A stretch of DNA of 64,000 nucleotides. It comes from Hufsiella arboris (GTDB taxonomy: Bacteria; Bacteroidota; Bacteroidia; Sphingobacteriales; Sphingobacteriaceae). Below the pieces are notes generated by a model. That model was not told where the DNA came from. It saw nothing but the letters and a program-made list of their open reading frames with translations, and did not search any database. The stretch spans positions 186,001-250,000 of the forward strand of contig NZ_WVHT01000005.1 of the NCBI RefSeq assembly GCF_009834875.1, read 5' to 3'. Below are positions 55,496-64,000 of the stretch, piece by piece; the stretch's first letter is position 1; every line of letters starts with the position of its first letter. Made by a program: the position numbers and the translations under genes.

Positions 55496-56461
55496 ATGAA
55501 ACAATTCGGATCCGAAACTGAAGCAGTAGATGCACTTGCGGAATCATATAGGGAAATACGTCAGGAAATAGGAAAAATAATTATCGGGCAGGATGACGTT
55601 GTTAAATCGGTACTTATTTCGATTTTCAGCAATGGCCATTGCTTGCTGGTTGGCGTACCGGGACTTGCAAAAACATTGCTGGTACATACCATTGCGCAGG
55701 TTCTTGATCTAAGTTATAACCGCATACAATTTACTCCCGACCTGATGCCTTCGGATATTACCGGATCAGAAATTCTGGGAGAAGACCGCGCCTTTAAATT
55801 TATTCCCGGTCCGGTGTTTTCCAACATCATCCTCGCCGACGAGATTAACCGTACGCCGCCAAAAACTCAGGCTGCACTGCTTGAATCGATGCAGGAGAAA
55901 ATTGTAACAGTTGGCGGACAAACGCATCATCTTCCTCAACCGTTTTTCGTGCTTGCTACGCAAAACCCAATTGAACAGGAGGGAACATATCCACTTCCGG
56001 AAGCACAGCTTGACCGTTTCATGTTTAATGTCATGCTCACATATCCCTCTTTCCAGGAAGAATTGCAGGTAGTAAAAAATACGACCTCGAACAGGAATGT
56101 AGAACTAAAAAAGGTTTTAACAACCGACCAGATACGTTATTTTCAGCAATTGGTTCGTACAATACCGGTAACGGACAATGTACTGGAATATGCAGTTTCG
56201 CTTGCCGCAAAAACGCGCCCCGGAACATCTGAAGCAACCGATGACGTAAATAAGTTTCTAAGTTGGGGTGCCGGGCCAAGAGCATCGCAATTTTTAGTGC
56301 TTGGAGCCAAGTGTCATGCAGCAATAAACGGGAAGTATTCGCCGGATAAAGAGGATGTTCAGGCTGTCGCAGAACCAATTTTACGACACCGGATAGTTCG
56401 GAATTATAAAGCTGAGGCCGAAGGAATAAGCGTTGAAAATCTAATACGAAGATTGCTTTAA
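55496..56461 (+). CDS. MoxR family AAA ATPase
   Basis: A 321-residue AAA+ ATPase of the MoxR group, chaperone-like motors that act on von Willebrand A domain partners. Walker A GVPGLAKT, Walker B IILADEINR, sensor 1 (LATQNPIEQEGTYPLPEAQL), the sensor 2 region and a helical lid are all in place. In most Bacteroidota a MoxR gene is followed by DUF58 and BatA/BatB genes; here the next gene is a convergent, unrelated one, so this copy is an orphan. Confidence 0.94.
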   Translation: MKQFGSETEAVDALAESYREIRQEIGKIIIGQDDVVKSVLISIFSNGHCLLVGVPGLAKTLLVHTIAQVLDLSYNRIQFTPDLMPSDITGSEILGEDRAFKFIPGPVFSNIILADEINRTPPKTQAALLESMQEKIVTVGGQTHHLPQPFFVLATQNPIEQEGTYPLPEAQLDRFMFNVMLTYPSFQEELQVVKNTTSNRNVELKKVLTTDQIRYFQQLVRTIPVTDNVLEYAVSLAAKTRPGTSEATDDVNKFLSWGAGPRASQFLVLGAKCHAAINGKYSPDKEDVQAVAEPILRHRIVRNYKAEAEGISVENLIRRLL

Positions 56462-56772
56462 TCCTCCACAACAGGAATTTCGCTTAAAAATGCTGTCTTG
56501 TGTTCATCGGCATAAACTCCGTAAGCATCAACAAGCAAGCCCTTCTGGCCGCTGTTGCTTTCAATTGCGTAAAGGACGGCACTGTCATCGGGGTTCGTCA
56601 TTCCTTCAAAGCGGTAAACTCCGGTAATTTTGAGATCCGACGGATTCAAGGTTTGGCTAATACTGTTGCAATAAAGGCAGGAATCCTTAAAATCGAAATC
56701 ATCGGTATACCCCCGGCTTTGAAGATCAGACATAGCTTGTGACAAAGTATCGTAAGTAATTCCTGTATTCAT
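56458..56772 (-). CDS. Conserved small protein of unknown function
   Basis: A 104-residue acidic protein beginning NTGITYDTLSQAM, with a SRGYTDDFDF segment and a CLYC pair; I recognise it only as a small protein common in Bacteroidota, whose homologues sometimes carry uninformative transferred names. The C-terminal half (YAIESNSGQKGLLVDAYGVY) resembles a beta-hairpin domain. It overlaps moxR by four bases convergently and is divergent from the isoaspartyl peptidase gene. Confidence 0.65.
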   Translation of the reverse strand: MNTGITYDTLSQAMSDLQSRGYTDDFDFKDSCLYCNSISQTLNPSDLKITGVYRFEGMTNPDDSAVLYAIESNSGQKGLLVDAYGVYADEHKTAFLSEIPVVED

Positions 56773-56811
56773 TGTTGATGTATTTATTTTTTAAAGCTAA
56801 AATAACATAAA

Positions 56812-57837
56812 ATGAACCATAAACGCAGTATTCTGATGATTTGTTTTCTGATGCTGATCATCGGGAAAATAGTGGCGCAAAAAAAGGAAAATTATGTAAT
56901 GGTAATCCATGGAGGCGCTGGAACTATTCTGAAATCTTCCATGACGGCAGAAAAAGAGCTGGCCTATAAACAGGCACTTAGCTCCGCTTTACAAGCCGGA
57001 TATGATAAAATCAAATCGGGCAAACCAGCGCTGGATGCTGTTGAGGCAGCAATAAGGATCATGGAAGATTCGCCTCTTTTCAATGCCGGCAAAGGCGCGG
57101 TTTTTACTCATGATGGAAAGAACGAGCTTGATGCGGCAGTGATGGACGGAAAAACGCTTGCGGCCGGCTCTGTTGCCGGTGTCACCACTATTCGGAATCC
57201 CATATCCGCAGCACGTGCTGTTATGGAAAAGTCGGAGCATGTTATGATGGTTGGTGCCGGTGCTGAATCTTTCGCAAAGGAAGCTGGCCTTGAGATTGTC
57301 GATCCTAAATACTTTTGGACAAAGGAACGCTGGGATGGGTTGCAGAAAGCATTAAAAGAAGATTCGATTAAAGCCATGCAAAATAAAAAGGGGCAGCTGC
57401 TGGGTACAGAAAATCACGATAATAAATTTGGAACGGTTGGTGCTGTCGCATTGGATAATTCAGGAAATCTCGCCGCCGGAACATCTACGGGCGGGATGAC
57501 CGACAAAAAGTATGGCCGTGTCGGCGATGCACCTATTATCGGTGCAGGCACCTACGCTAATCAAACGGTTGGAATTTCATGTACAGGCTGGGGCGAATTT
57601 TTTATCCGTAATGTAGTCGCTCATGACGTTGCAGCGTTGATGGAATATAAAGGGCTTTCGCTGAAAGATGCAACAAACGAGCTGATATGGAAAAAGGTAC
57701 CTAAACTCGGAGGTGACGGAGGATTGATCGCTCTTGATAAAAATGGACATGTCGCAATGCCATTCAATACCGAAGGCATGTACAGGGGAACAGTCACAAA
57801 AGATGGAAAAATTGAAGTGTTTATCTACAAAGAATGA
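56812..57837 (+). CDS. Secreted isoaspartyl peptidase/L-asparaginase (Ntn-hydrolase)
   Basis: A 341-residue precursor of the plant-type asparaginase family, which cleaves isoaspartyl dipeptides and asparagine. After a signal peptide (residues 1-22, IGKIVAQ) comes the alpha chain starting VIHGGAGTIL. Autocleavage should occur before Thr208 in KFGTVGAVALD, freeing the catalytic threonine; GTSTGGMTDKKYGRVGDAP completes the site. The export signal is unusual for a family often found in the cytosol but is seen in Bacteroidota. Confidence 0.92.
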   Translation: MNHKRSILMICFLMLIIGKIVAQKKENYVMVIHGGAGTILKSSMTAEKELAYKQALSSALQAGYDKIKSGKPALDAVEAAIRIMEDSPLFNAGKGAVFTHDGKNELDAAVMDGKTLAAGSVAGVTTIRNPISAARAVMEKSEHVMMVGAGAESFAKEAGLEIVDPKYFWTKERWDGLQKALKEDSIKAMQNKKGQLLGTENHDNKFGTVGAVALDNSGNLAAGTSTGGMTDKKYGRVGDAPIIGAGTYANQTVGISCTGWGEFFIRNVVAHDVAALMEYKGLSLKDATNELIWKKVPKLGGDGGLIALDKNGHVAMPFNTEGMYRGTVTKDGKIEVFIYKE

Positions 57838-57849
57838 ATAAAGCCTGGT

Positions 57850-58716
57850 CTAGCTGGCGGGCATGAAAACTTCAAAAATTACATTCCATTCAAAACCTGG
57901 CTGCACTTCCCAGATACGGAGGTAATTGTATTTAATGATTTTTCCCGTTTTGATATTGGTTGTTGTAGCTGTGCCATAAGTATAGGCCAATTCGCCGCTA
58001 TATGCCCTATCAGCTTTCACCGGTTGCGTGTTTAGCCTGAAAGGCTGTTTTGCCCAAAATGCTTCGACTGCTTTTTTACCGATTATCGGTTCCTGACCTT
58101 CGAAAAGCAAGCGTGTTTCATCCGTTAAAAATTCGTTATGGGCTATTTTGTTATCAGCTTTCAAAATCGTCGCGTAAAGCTGATCGCTGCTTAACACGAT
58201 ATCTTCCCTCTGCTTTAACCTTGCGTCAGAATGCTGGTGAATAAACCGTTCACCGGTAGGGTTGACAAAAGTTAGTTGAGGCTCCTTTGTTGGTTTCCGG
58301 TGAGAAACTCCGCAATCAAGCGCCAGCTTCCAAACGCCTTTTTCGTTTCGTTTCCAAACAGAAAGGTAGTCGCTGTAATATGCCTTACTCGTGTCACTTT
58401 GTTTGTAAATCCCCCAACCGGATGTAAATCCCCAATCGTTACTTTTGGATATTTTAGCAAATACCGGCTCCCATTGAAGGATGGCCGAATCTGCAGGTTT
58501 GTCTTTGAAATACTCTTGTAATTTAACGGGGCCTGGCCTGAAAATAACGGATTCGTTATCCGAAACTGAAAGGAAGCCCTTTTTTATTCCTTTTTCTTTG
58601 ACGAGAGCAGCGAAATAGTTCTCCTGTGATACTAACTGGCTAACTTTATCGGTCGTCTGTGCCAACAATCCCGCCGATGGCAAAATTATCACAAGCAGTG
58701 AAAAAAATAATTTCAT
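57850..58716 (-). CDS. Exported protein with two NTF2/SnoaL-like domains
   Basis: A 288-residue protein with a signal peptide (MKLFFSLLVIILPSAGLLAQ) and two domains of the DUF4440/NTF2-like cone fold, each ending in a tryptophan-rich strand pair (LSVWKRNEKGVWKLAL and YLRIWEVQPGFEWNVI). Members bind small molecules or catalyse simple reactions; no function is assigned. The ATG at 58716 was preferred to a longer frame that runs into cysS. It lies 31 bases downstream of cysS and convergent to the asparaginase gene. Confidence 0.78.
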   Translation of the reverse strand: MKLFFSLLVIILPSAGLLAQTTDKVSQLVSQENYFAALVKEKGIKKGFLSVSDNESVIFRPGPVKLQEYFKDKPADSAILQWEPVFAKISKSNDWGFTSGWGIYKQSDTSKAYYSDYLSVWKRNEKGVWKLALDCGVSHRKPTKEPQLTFVNPTGERFIHQHSDARLKQREDIVLSSDQLYATILKADNKIAHNEFLTDETRLLFEGQEPIIGKKAVEAFWAKQPFRLNTQPVKADRAYSGELAYTYGTATTTNIKTGKIIKYNYLRIWEVQPGFEWNVIFEVFMPAS

Positions 58717-58747
58717 GAGAGTTTTAACGCTTCGTTGTGGCAAATGT

Positions 58748-60208
58748 TTACGCTTTGCTCCAGGTAGTTCCTTCTTTACCGTCTTTAAGCTGAATACCGA
58801 GCTCCTGCAAACCGTTACGAATCCGGTCTGAAGTTGCATAGTCCTTATTGTTTTTGGCATCCATACGCATTTTAATGATGAAGTCCATTAATTTTTCGAG
58901 ATCGTTGGTTTCATTCTGTTCGTCCTTAAGTCCAAGAACGTCGTAAACGAAATCTTTAATCAATAACTGAAGTTCGTCGAGATTTTGCTGGTCAATCTTC
59001 GATTTGCCGTCGTAAACACTATTGATTATCCTTACCACTTCAAATAATTCCGCGATAAGAACAGGGCTGTTAAAATCGTCGTTCATGGCACGAACGCATT
59101 TTTCCCTGATAGGAGCAATCGCTGCGTCTGTCGTTGTGGAGGGTTTAAGCTTGTCAAGTAATGCAATCGCATTCATTAACCGTTTAAATCCTTTGTCAGA
59201 CGCTTCGAGAGCGTCATTAGAAAAGTCAAGTGTGCTTCTGTAATGTGCCTGTAACATGAAAAATCTTACCGTCATCGGCGAATAACCGCGACTAAGCAAC
59301 GGATGATCCCCTGTAAAAAGCTCCTGAGGTAAAAAACCGTTTCCGGCAGATTTGGACATGCGCACGCCGTTAACTGTGAGCATGTTGGTATGCATCCAGA
59401 ATTTAGCGGGCTGAGTGTGGTTGCATGCCTGGGACTGCGCTATTTCATTGGTATGGTGCGTTGCCGCGAGATCCATTCCACCGCCATGAATATCGAAAGT
59501 TTCACCGAGATATTTGCTGCTCATTGCTGAACACTCGATGTGCCAGCCGGGAAAACCCCAACCCCATGGTGAAGGCCAGCGCATAATATGCTCGGGCTTT
59601 GCTTTTATCCAAAGTGCAAAGTCCAGGCGCCCTTTTTTTTCATCCTGTCCACCGAGGTCGCGTGTATTAGCCAGGAGGTCGTCAAGCTGCCTGTTGGTAA
59701 GAATCGTATAATTATATTGCTGGCAGTACTTTTCTACATCAAAATAAACGGAGCCATTGATCTCATAAGCATAACCATTGTCGATGATTTCTTTAACCAT
59801 TTCAATCTGTTCTGCAATATGGCCGGTCGCAGTAGGCTCAATGCTTGGCGGTAACGTATTAAAAAGACGCATCATATCATGAAACCCGATGGTATAGCGC
59901 TGCACGATTTCCATAGGTTCCAGCTGCTCAAGACGTGCCTTTTTTGAAAATTTATCATCTCCTTCATCACGGTCACCTTCCAAATGACCGGCATCGGTGA
60001 TATTACGGACATATCTTACTTTATAGCCGGCATGCAGCAGGTATCTGTAGATTAGATCAAATGACACAAATGTGCGGCAGTTACCCAGGTGGACATCACT
60101 GTAAACGGTAGGCCCACATACATACATTCCTACAAACGGCGGGTTGATAGGTAAAAAGTTTTCTTTTGTTCTGGTAAGTGTATTATATATAACCAGCTGA
60201 TTGTCCAT
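58748..60208 (-). CDS. cysS: Cysteinyl-tRNA synthetase
   Basis: Charges tRNA(Cys) with cysteine, a class I synthetase. The 486-residue protein shows the HIGH motif as HLGN in [19 protein letters not shown], the zinc-binding cysteine/histidine residues, the KMSKS motif as RMSKSAGN, and the GWHIECSAM segment. The ATG is four bases behind a TATGTTTG box, so its message is probably leaderless and separate from the EEP gene upstream. Confidence 0.97.
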   Translation of the reverse strand: MDNQLVIYNTLTRTKENFLPINPPFVGMYVCGPTVYSDVHLGNCRTFVSFDLIYRYLLHAGYKVRYVRNITDAGHLEGDRDEGDDKFSKKARLEQLEPMEIVQRYTIGFHDMMRLFNTLPPSIEPTATGHIAEQIEMVKEIIDNGYAYEINGSVYFDVEKYCQQYNYTILTNRQLDDLLANTRDLGGQDEKKGRLDFALWIKAKPEHIMRWPSPWGWGFPGWHIECSAMSSKYLGETFDIHGGGMDLAATHHTNEIAQSQACNHTQPAKFWMHTNMLTVNGVRMSKSAGNGFLPQELFTGDHPLLSRGYSPMTVRFFMLQAHYRSTLDFSNDALEASDKGFKRLMNAIALLDKLKPSTTTDAAIAPIREKCVRAMNDDFNSPVLIAELFEVVRIINSVYDGKSKIDQQNLDELQLLIKDFVYDVLGLKDEQNETNDLEKLMDFIIKMRMDAKNNKDYATSDRIRNGLQELGIQLKDGKEGTTWSKA

Positions 60209-60212
60209 GGTG

Positions 60213-60220
60213 CAAACATA
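60213..60220 (-). promoter_or_regulatory. -7 promoter box for cysS
   Basis: On the minus strand TATGTTTG (60220 to 60213) fits TAnnTTTG and is followed by CACC and ATG. Confidence 0.65.
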
Positions 60221-60234
60221 GTAATTTAGGCGGT

Positions 60235-61368
60235 TTATTTGGCACGTGGAAGCATCAGGAGGTCACTTCTGACGGCGTAATGATCGGAGAGCTTTTTTTT
60301 GATAACTTGATAACTTTCCACGTTGAGATCTTTACTGGCCAGGATAAAATCGATCTGAAAGTTCGGAAAATCGCCGTTATATGTAATGCCCGGCCCGCTG
60401 CCTTTTTTTTGAAAGGCGTTGTTCATGTCATCGGCGAGATAGTTTACCGCATAAGAATTTGGGGTGTCATTAAAGTCGCCGCAAAAAAGATAAGGTTCAT
60501 TCCAGCCTGAAGCGTGTTCTTTCAATACTTTAACCTGCATGCTTCGTTTGATAAAGGCTTGCTTAAGGCGGCTGCCGATACGCCTCGACGATTTCACGTT
60601 AGCTTTGATTTCTTTAACCTCATCAAGGTATTTGTAGTCCTCAGGCTGGAAATTGATCGACTGCAAATGCACGCTATAAAATCTTACCAGGCGGTTTTTA
60701 TACTTAATGTTTGCGTAAATCGCTTCATTTCCCTTGTATGTTTCAGGAAACGTTATGTGCCCACTGCCGGCTATCGGGTATTTTGAAAATATAGCCAGCC
60801 CGCTTTCTTCAAAGTCGTTTCCTGTACTTTTAAAAAAATAGAAATAGTCGGCGCCCATCGCTTCACGAACCAGTTTTTTAAATTGATATTTTCCTTTGGG
60901 ACGAGCGAAAAATTCCTGTATACATAAAACATCAGGCTTTTCTTCCTGGATGATTTGTAAAATCTGATCGCGTGTGGAAGTGTCGAGTTTTGAATCAAAT
61001 TTCTTAAAGAAGTGAACATTATAGGTCATTACCCTCAATGCATCGCTTTTTATCGAATTTTCGGCGGTTGATTTTCTAAATCCAATATTAGCAGTGAGTG
61101 AATTGTACCCTATTAAAATAGCCGCAAGAGGAATCAGCATATATAGTGGCTTCCTGAAAAGCCAAAAGAGAATTAAAAGAAGGTTAGCGGCTAAAAGTAA
61201 TGGGTAAGTTAATCCAAAAAAAGCTACCGGCCAGAACATCTGTGGATCGATATATTTCGCTATATAGGAAACAAGTATACAGGCAACGCTAACGCAGGTG
61301 ATCGTCAGCATCAGCTTATCGAAAAATTTAAGAGATGATTTTTTACGGCTCGTTCTTTTTGCTGGCAT
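60235..61368 (-). CDS. Membrane-anchored endonuclease/exonuclease/phosphatase (EEP) family protein
   Basis: A 377-residue protein with three hydrophobic helices (about 22-100) then an EEP domain with MTYNVHFF, DVLCIQEFF, SVHLQSINF, CGDFNDTP and SDHYAV, a complete set of metal and catalytic residues. The catalytic domain is probably exported. Family members cleave DNA, lipids or phosphates; its substrate is unknown. The ATG at 61368 overlaps the end of the second rhomboid gene by 26 bases, so it is the last gene of the mutL–rhomboid–rhomboid–EEP set. Confidence 0.88.
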   Translation of the reverse strand: MPAKRTSRKKSSLKFFDKLMLTITCVSVACILVSYIAKYIDPQMFWPVAFFGLTYPLLLAANLLLILFWLFRKPLYMLIPLAAILIGYNSLTANIGFRKSTAENSIKSDALRVMTYNVHFFKKFDSKLDTSTRDQILQIIQEEKPDVLCIQEFFARPKGKYQFKKLVREAMGADYFYFFKSTGNDFEESGLAIFSKYPIAGSGHITFPETYKGNEAIYANIKYKNRLVRFYSVHLQSINFQPEDYKYLDEVKEIKANVKSSRRIGSRLKQAFIKRSMQVKVLKEHASGWNEPYLFCGDFNDTPNSYAVNYLADDMNNAFQKKGSGPGITYNGDFPNFQIDFILASKDLNVESYQVIKKKLSDHYAVRSDLLMLPRAK

Positions 61369-62185
61369 TAAATAATTGCTCCTTCTCAAATTTTGTTAAA
61401 CTGTCATAGCCAGACCTGGATATTTTATCAAGGATGTTGTCTATCACGTCCTGGTCCGGAATGTTTCCCCTGCTTGCGCTTTTATTTTTTCGAACAACTT
61501 TCAATTTGCTTCTCTTAGCAAAAATCTTGCTCCAATCGTTGCCGCTCTGAAGCTGTTTGATGTAGATGAAACCAAATAAAGCGCCGCCTAGGTGTGCAAA
61601 GCTGCCGCCCGGATTGCTTAGTATGTCAATGAGGCTTAAAATGATATACCCGATCGCAAGATATTTTAAGCGAACCTCACCAAAGAAAAGCAGCATAATT
61701 GAGTAATTGGGCAGTAAAGTCGCCGTGGCAACAACAACTGCCATTACACTGGCGGATGCTCCTATCAGCGGTGCTGAGAATTGAACGTCATTTTTAAATG
61801 CCGGTAAAAAATTGAATGCGAGGATGAATAGTAAAACACCCGCTAGTCCTCCAGCGAGATAAACGAACACAAATTGCCGTTGCTTCAGGAAATCTATAAA
61901 AATTTTGCCAAGCCAGAACAACCAAAGCATATTGAAAAGAATATGCAAAAAATCAACATGAGTAAACATGTAGGTAAGAGGCGTCCAAAATTTTAGGGCC
62001 AGCGTTGGTAAGTAAGCAGGAGCTGCCAACTGCATTGTTAGCCATTGACTGATTTCCGTGTGCGTGCCGAAGATAAACTCGCCGACTGCAATAAGCTTAA
62101 TAATCAGGAAAACAAGCACATTAATGCCAATGAACAGGTTTAGCCTGTTTCCTGAATCCCAGATTTTATACCTGAAGCTGTTCAT
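61343..62185 (-). CDS. Rhomboid family intramembrane serine protease (second copy)
   Basis: A 280-residue membrane protease with six helices. The catalytic pair is the serine of LIGASASVMAV and the histidine of SFAHLGGALFGF; HILFN supplies the oxyanion residues. The C-terminal 70 residues are cytoplasmic and basic (KRSKLKVVRKNKSASR) with a short helical end, an extension missing in its neighbour. It begins 12 bases after the first rhomboid gene, so this is a tandem pair of diverged paralogues. Confidence 0.9.
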   Translation of the reverse strand: MNSFRYKIWDSGNRLNLFIGINVLVFLIIKLIAVGEFIFGTHTEISQWLTMQLAAPAYLPTLALKFWTPLTYMFTHVDFLHILFNMLWLFWLGKIFIDFLKQRQFVFVYLAGGLAGVLLFILAFNFLPAFKNDVQFSAPLIGASASVMAVVVATATLLPNYSIMLLFFGEVRLKYLAIGYIILSLIDILSNPGGSFAHLGGALFGFIYIKQLQSGNDWSKIFAKRSKLKVVRKNKSASRGNIPDQDVIDNILDKISRSGYDSLTKFEKEQLFNASKKNEP

Positions 62186-62197
62186 TTTACTGAATAA

Positions 62198-62896
62198 TTA
62201 ATTGAGGCGATGCAGCTTCCAAACCTTAATGATGATGAATCCGAAGAGAGCTCCGCCGAGGTGGGCAAAATGTGCTACCGAATCACCTGAGTATTGTGCT
62301 ACACCTAAATATAATTCCAATACAATATACAACGGAACTATGTATTTTGCTTTGACTGGAACCGGTATAAACATCAAAAAAAGTTCAGCATTTGGAAAAA
62401 GCATCCCAAATGCGATTAATATCCCGAATATAGCACCCGAAGCACCTACAACCGGCCCGTAATAAATCGCCTGAAGCGTTTCTATCTGTTGCGGCAAAAT
62501 TGATGCGGGCAGGCTTTCGGGAACACGAACTGAACCGACAATTTGAAAAACTTCAAATGCCTGGACCGCAAACTGCAATACAAGAGCACCAATACCGGTA
62601 ATAAAATAGAAGTTCAAAAAACGTTTGGGCCCAAGGACATATTCCAGGGTGGGGCCAAATGAGAAAAGGGCGAACATGTTAAAGAAGATATGTGCCCAGC
62701 CACCATGCATGAACATATAGGTGATTACCTGCCAGATTTTAAAATAAGGAGACGCTGGATAAAACGCTCCGAGCCATTGAAGTAATGGCAGATTTTTAAA
62801 AATTAATGTAGCGAGAAAAAAAATAATATTTATGATAATCAGATTTTTGGTAACGACCGGGATATTTGAAAAAGGAGATGATCTGAAAGCGCTCAT
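62198..62896 (-). CDS. Rhomboid family intramembrane serine protease (first copy)
   Basis: A 232-residue membrane protease of six predicted helices with the same set of residues: HIFFN, serine in VVGASGAIFGI and histidine in HFAHLGGALFGF. It looks catalytically intact and has only a short tail. It lies 15 bases after mutL and is transcribed with it; the order mutL, rhomboid, rhomboid, EEP recurs in this phylum. Confidence 0.92.
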   Translation of the reverse strand: MSAFRSSPFSNIPVVTKNLIIINIIFFLATLIFKNLPLLQWLGAFYPASPYFKIWQVITYMFMHGGWAHIFFNMFALFSFGPTLEYVLGPKRFLNFYFITGIGALVLQFAVQAFEVFQIVGSVRVPESLPASILPQQIETLQAIYYGPVVGASGAIFGILIAFGMLFPNAELFLMFIPVPVKAKYIVPLYIVLELYLGVAQYSGDSVAHFAHLGGALFGFIIIKVWKLHRLN

Positions 62897-62911
62897 ATAG
62901 TTTTTTGTGTG

Positions 62912-64000
62912 TTATTTTTCGAACTTTTGTAAAAGCTCTTCTAACGTAAAAGTAAGTATAATGGGTTTGCCCTGTAGCGAAATATTTGGCGAATCGCATG
63001 CAAAAAGTTCATCGATTAAAGAGTTTCGCTCCTCCTGGGATAATTGTGTTCCGGCCTTAATTGACGAATTTCTCGCCAGTGTCCGGGCAAGATTATCACG
63101 TTTGTCTAGTTTTAATGCAGACATATTGTTTTTAAAACCTTCCATTAAATGTTCCAATACTTCAGCTTCACTGATCGAGGAACTGATATCGGCAGGAATT
63201 CCTTCAACTACAAGAGTGTTTCGGCCAAATTCCCTTACCTGGAATCCAAGCGCCCTGATGTCGGGCAACAACTCTTTTACCAGTTCGAAATCTGATGGAC
63301 TTAGGGAAACTGTTTGCGGAAAAAGACTTTGCTGACTGGCGCCCTGACGGCTCTCAAGCTGTTGCAAAAAACGTTCATAAAGTATACGTTCGTGTGCAGC
63401 CTGCTGATCGATAAGCATAAATCCCGATTTAATCTGCGATATCAGGAAGCGGTTGTGCAGTTGAAAAATTTGCTTTTCTGCAGGTTTTTGGATGCTCTCA
63501 GAAATGTTTTCTTCGGGCATAGCCATTTGATGCTGTGTATAAGCAGGATTTTCAACTATCTCGTAAAGAGAGCCCCAGTTTTTACTCCTTTCCTTTTGTT
63601 CGAAATTTCTTAAAAAGGGTAGTTCCCGTTCGTTCTTTTCTTCTGTTTTGAAAGGATTGAAATTTGGGTTGAAACTAATTTGCGGTGGTACTATATCTTC
63701 GGGCGACTTCGGGGTTATCATATTGCTGAATCCTGTCTCCTGGTCAAAATCCAAAGAAGGTGTTATATTATACCGGCCTAATGATCGTTTTACGGCCGAG
63801 CGTATAATTGCATAAATCGACTTTTCATCCTGGTACTTAATTTCTGTTTTGGTTGGATGTACGTTAATATCGATTTTCGCCGGATCAATATCGATGAATA
63901 AAACATATAAAGGATAACTGTCATCAGGCAGCAATTCCTGGTATGCCGTTAAAACCGCGTGGTTGAGATAAGGGTCCTTGATAAAGCGGTTGTTAACAAA
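62912..64000 (-). CDS. mutL: DNA mismatch repair protein MutL, C-terminal part (truncated by window edge)
   Basis: The C-terminal 362 codons of MutL. The reading frame continues uninterrupted to the right edge, where FVNNRFIKDPYLNHAVLTAY is the end of the conserved ATPase domain and IDINVHPTKTEIKY is a MutL signature. After an acidic linker the C-terminal dimerisation domain holds DQQAAHERILYE, which matches the endonuclease pattern DQHA(X)2E(X)4E except that the histidine is Gln. The start codon lies outside this window. The two rhomboid genes follow. Confidence 0.95.
   Translation of the reverse strand, partial: FVNNRFIKDPYLNHAVLTAYQELLPDDSYPLYVLFIDIDPAKIDINVHPTKTEIKYQDEKSIYAIIRSAVKRSLGRYNITPSLDFDQETGFSNMITPKSPEDIVPPQISFNPNFNPFKTEEKNERELPFLRNFEQKERSKNWGSLYEIVENPAYTQHQMAMPEENISESIQKPAEKQIFQLHNRFLISQIKSGFMLIDQQAAHERILYERFLQQLESRQGASQQSLFPQTVSLSPSDFELVKELLPDIRALGFQVREFGRNTLVVEGIPADISSSISEAEVLEHLMEGFKNNMSALKLDKRDNLARTLARNSSIKAGTQLSQEERNSLIDELFACDSPNISLQGKPIILTFTLEELLQKFEK

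Noticed and set aside
1-64000. CRISPR arrays, tRNA or rRNA genes, insertion sequences, prophage
   Set aside because: No direct repeat-spacer pattern, cloverleaf, ribosomal sequence, transposase or integrase was seen on reading either strand.

Overview
The window looks like a chromosomal segment of a Bacteroidota member, most probably family Sphingobacteriaceae (Mucilaginibacter/Pedobacter-like). The reasons are a full-length SprA/Sov type IX secretion protein of 2350 residues, a conserved ruvA–sprA–gcvH–vanZ neighbourhood, a fused E1 alpha/beta 2-oxoacid dehydrogenase, many secreted proteins with a signal peptide ending in AQ, little evidence of Shine-Dalgarno sites, and repeated Bacteroidota-type promoters (TAnnTTTG, sometimes with an upstream TTTG/TTG about 20 bases away). 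Genus level is inference.

Layout. 1–6.6 kb: an outer-membrane barrel protein, scpA, glyA and a large soluble hybrid histidine kinase. 6.7–8.5 kb (minus): rlmN–comF. 8.6–16.5 kb: amidohydrolase, acylphosphatase, flippase, dut, TPR protein, DUF4292 lipoprotein, an EnvC-like degenerate LytM protein, and two tandem TatA genes, the second only 55 residues. 16.7–20.1 kb: a circularly permuted ATP-grasp / alpha-E / transglutaminase operon, the best candidate here for an incompletely described biochemical system. 20.1–34.8 kb: gatA, a LysM lytic transglycosylase, maeB, ruvA, sprA, an inserted SDR, gcvH, vanZ and a 43-residue cysteine-rich lipoprotein. 34.9–38.5 kb: feoAB, then a small AT-rich MntA/HepT-type toxin–antitoxin pair overlapping a SprT-like gene.

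38.5–44.6 kb (minus): a sulfite reductase with a HEPN-like C-terminal extension, siroheme synthase N-domain, a four-cysteine Rrf2 regulator, fused E1 dehydrogenase and a lipoprotein. 44.8–53.8 kb: a 2-oxoglutarate oxygenase, a PH-like membrane protein, tilS, an OstA/LptA-like protein, a CocE-type hydrolase, an aldo/keto reductase, rdgB and an unknown partner. 54–64 kb: a SurA-type foldase, an orphan MoxR ATPase, a secreted isoaspartyl peptidase, an NTF2-like protein, cysS, then an EEP phosphatase, two rhomboid proteases and mutL, which runs off the right end.

The genes are mostly housekeeping (tRNA, nucleotide, one-carbon, sulfur and iron metabolism, DNA repair, chromosome segregation) and envelope biogenesis. 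No rRNA, tRNA, CRISPR array, phage or insertion sequence was seen, and no gene-free stretch exceeds about 220 bases. The most general signal is regulatory: at seven genes the -7 promoter box ends exactly four bases before the start codon, which predicts leaderless mRNAs. Several start codons were moved for this reason, or because a signal peptide or family N-terminus begins further in.
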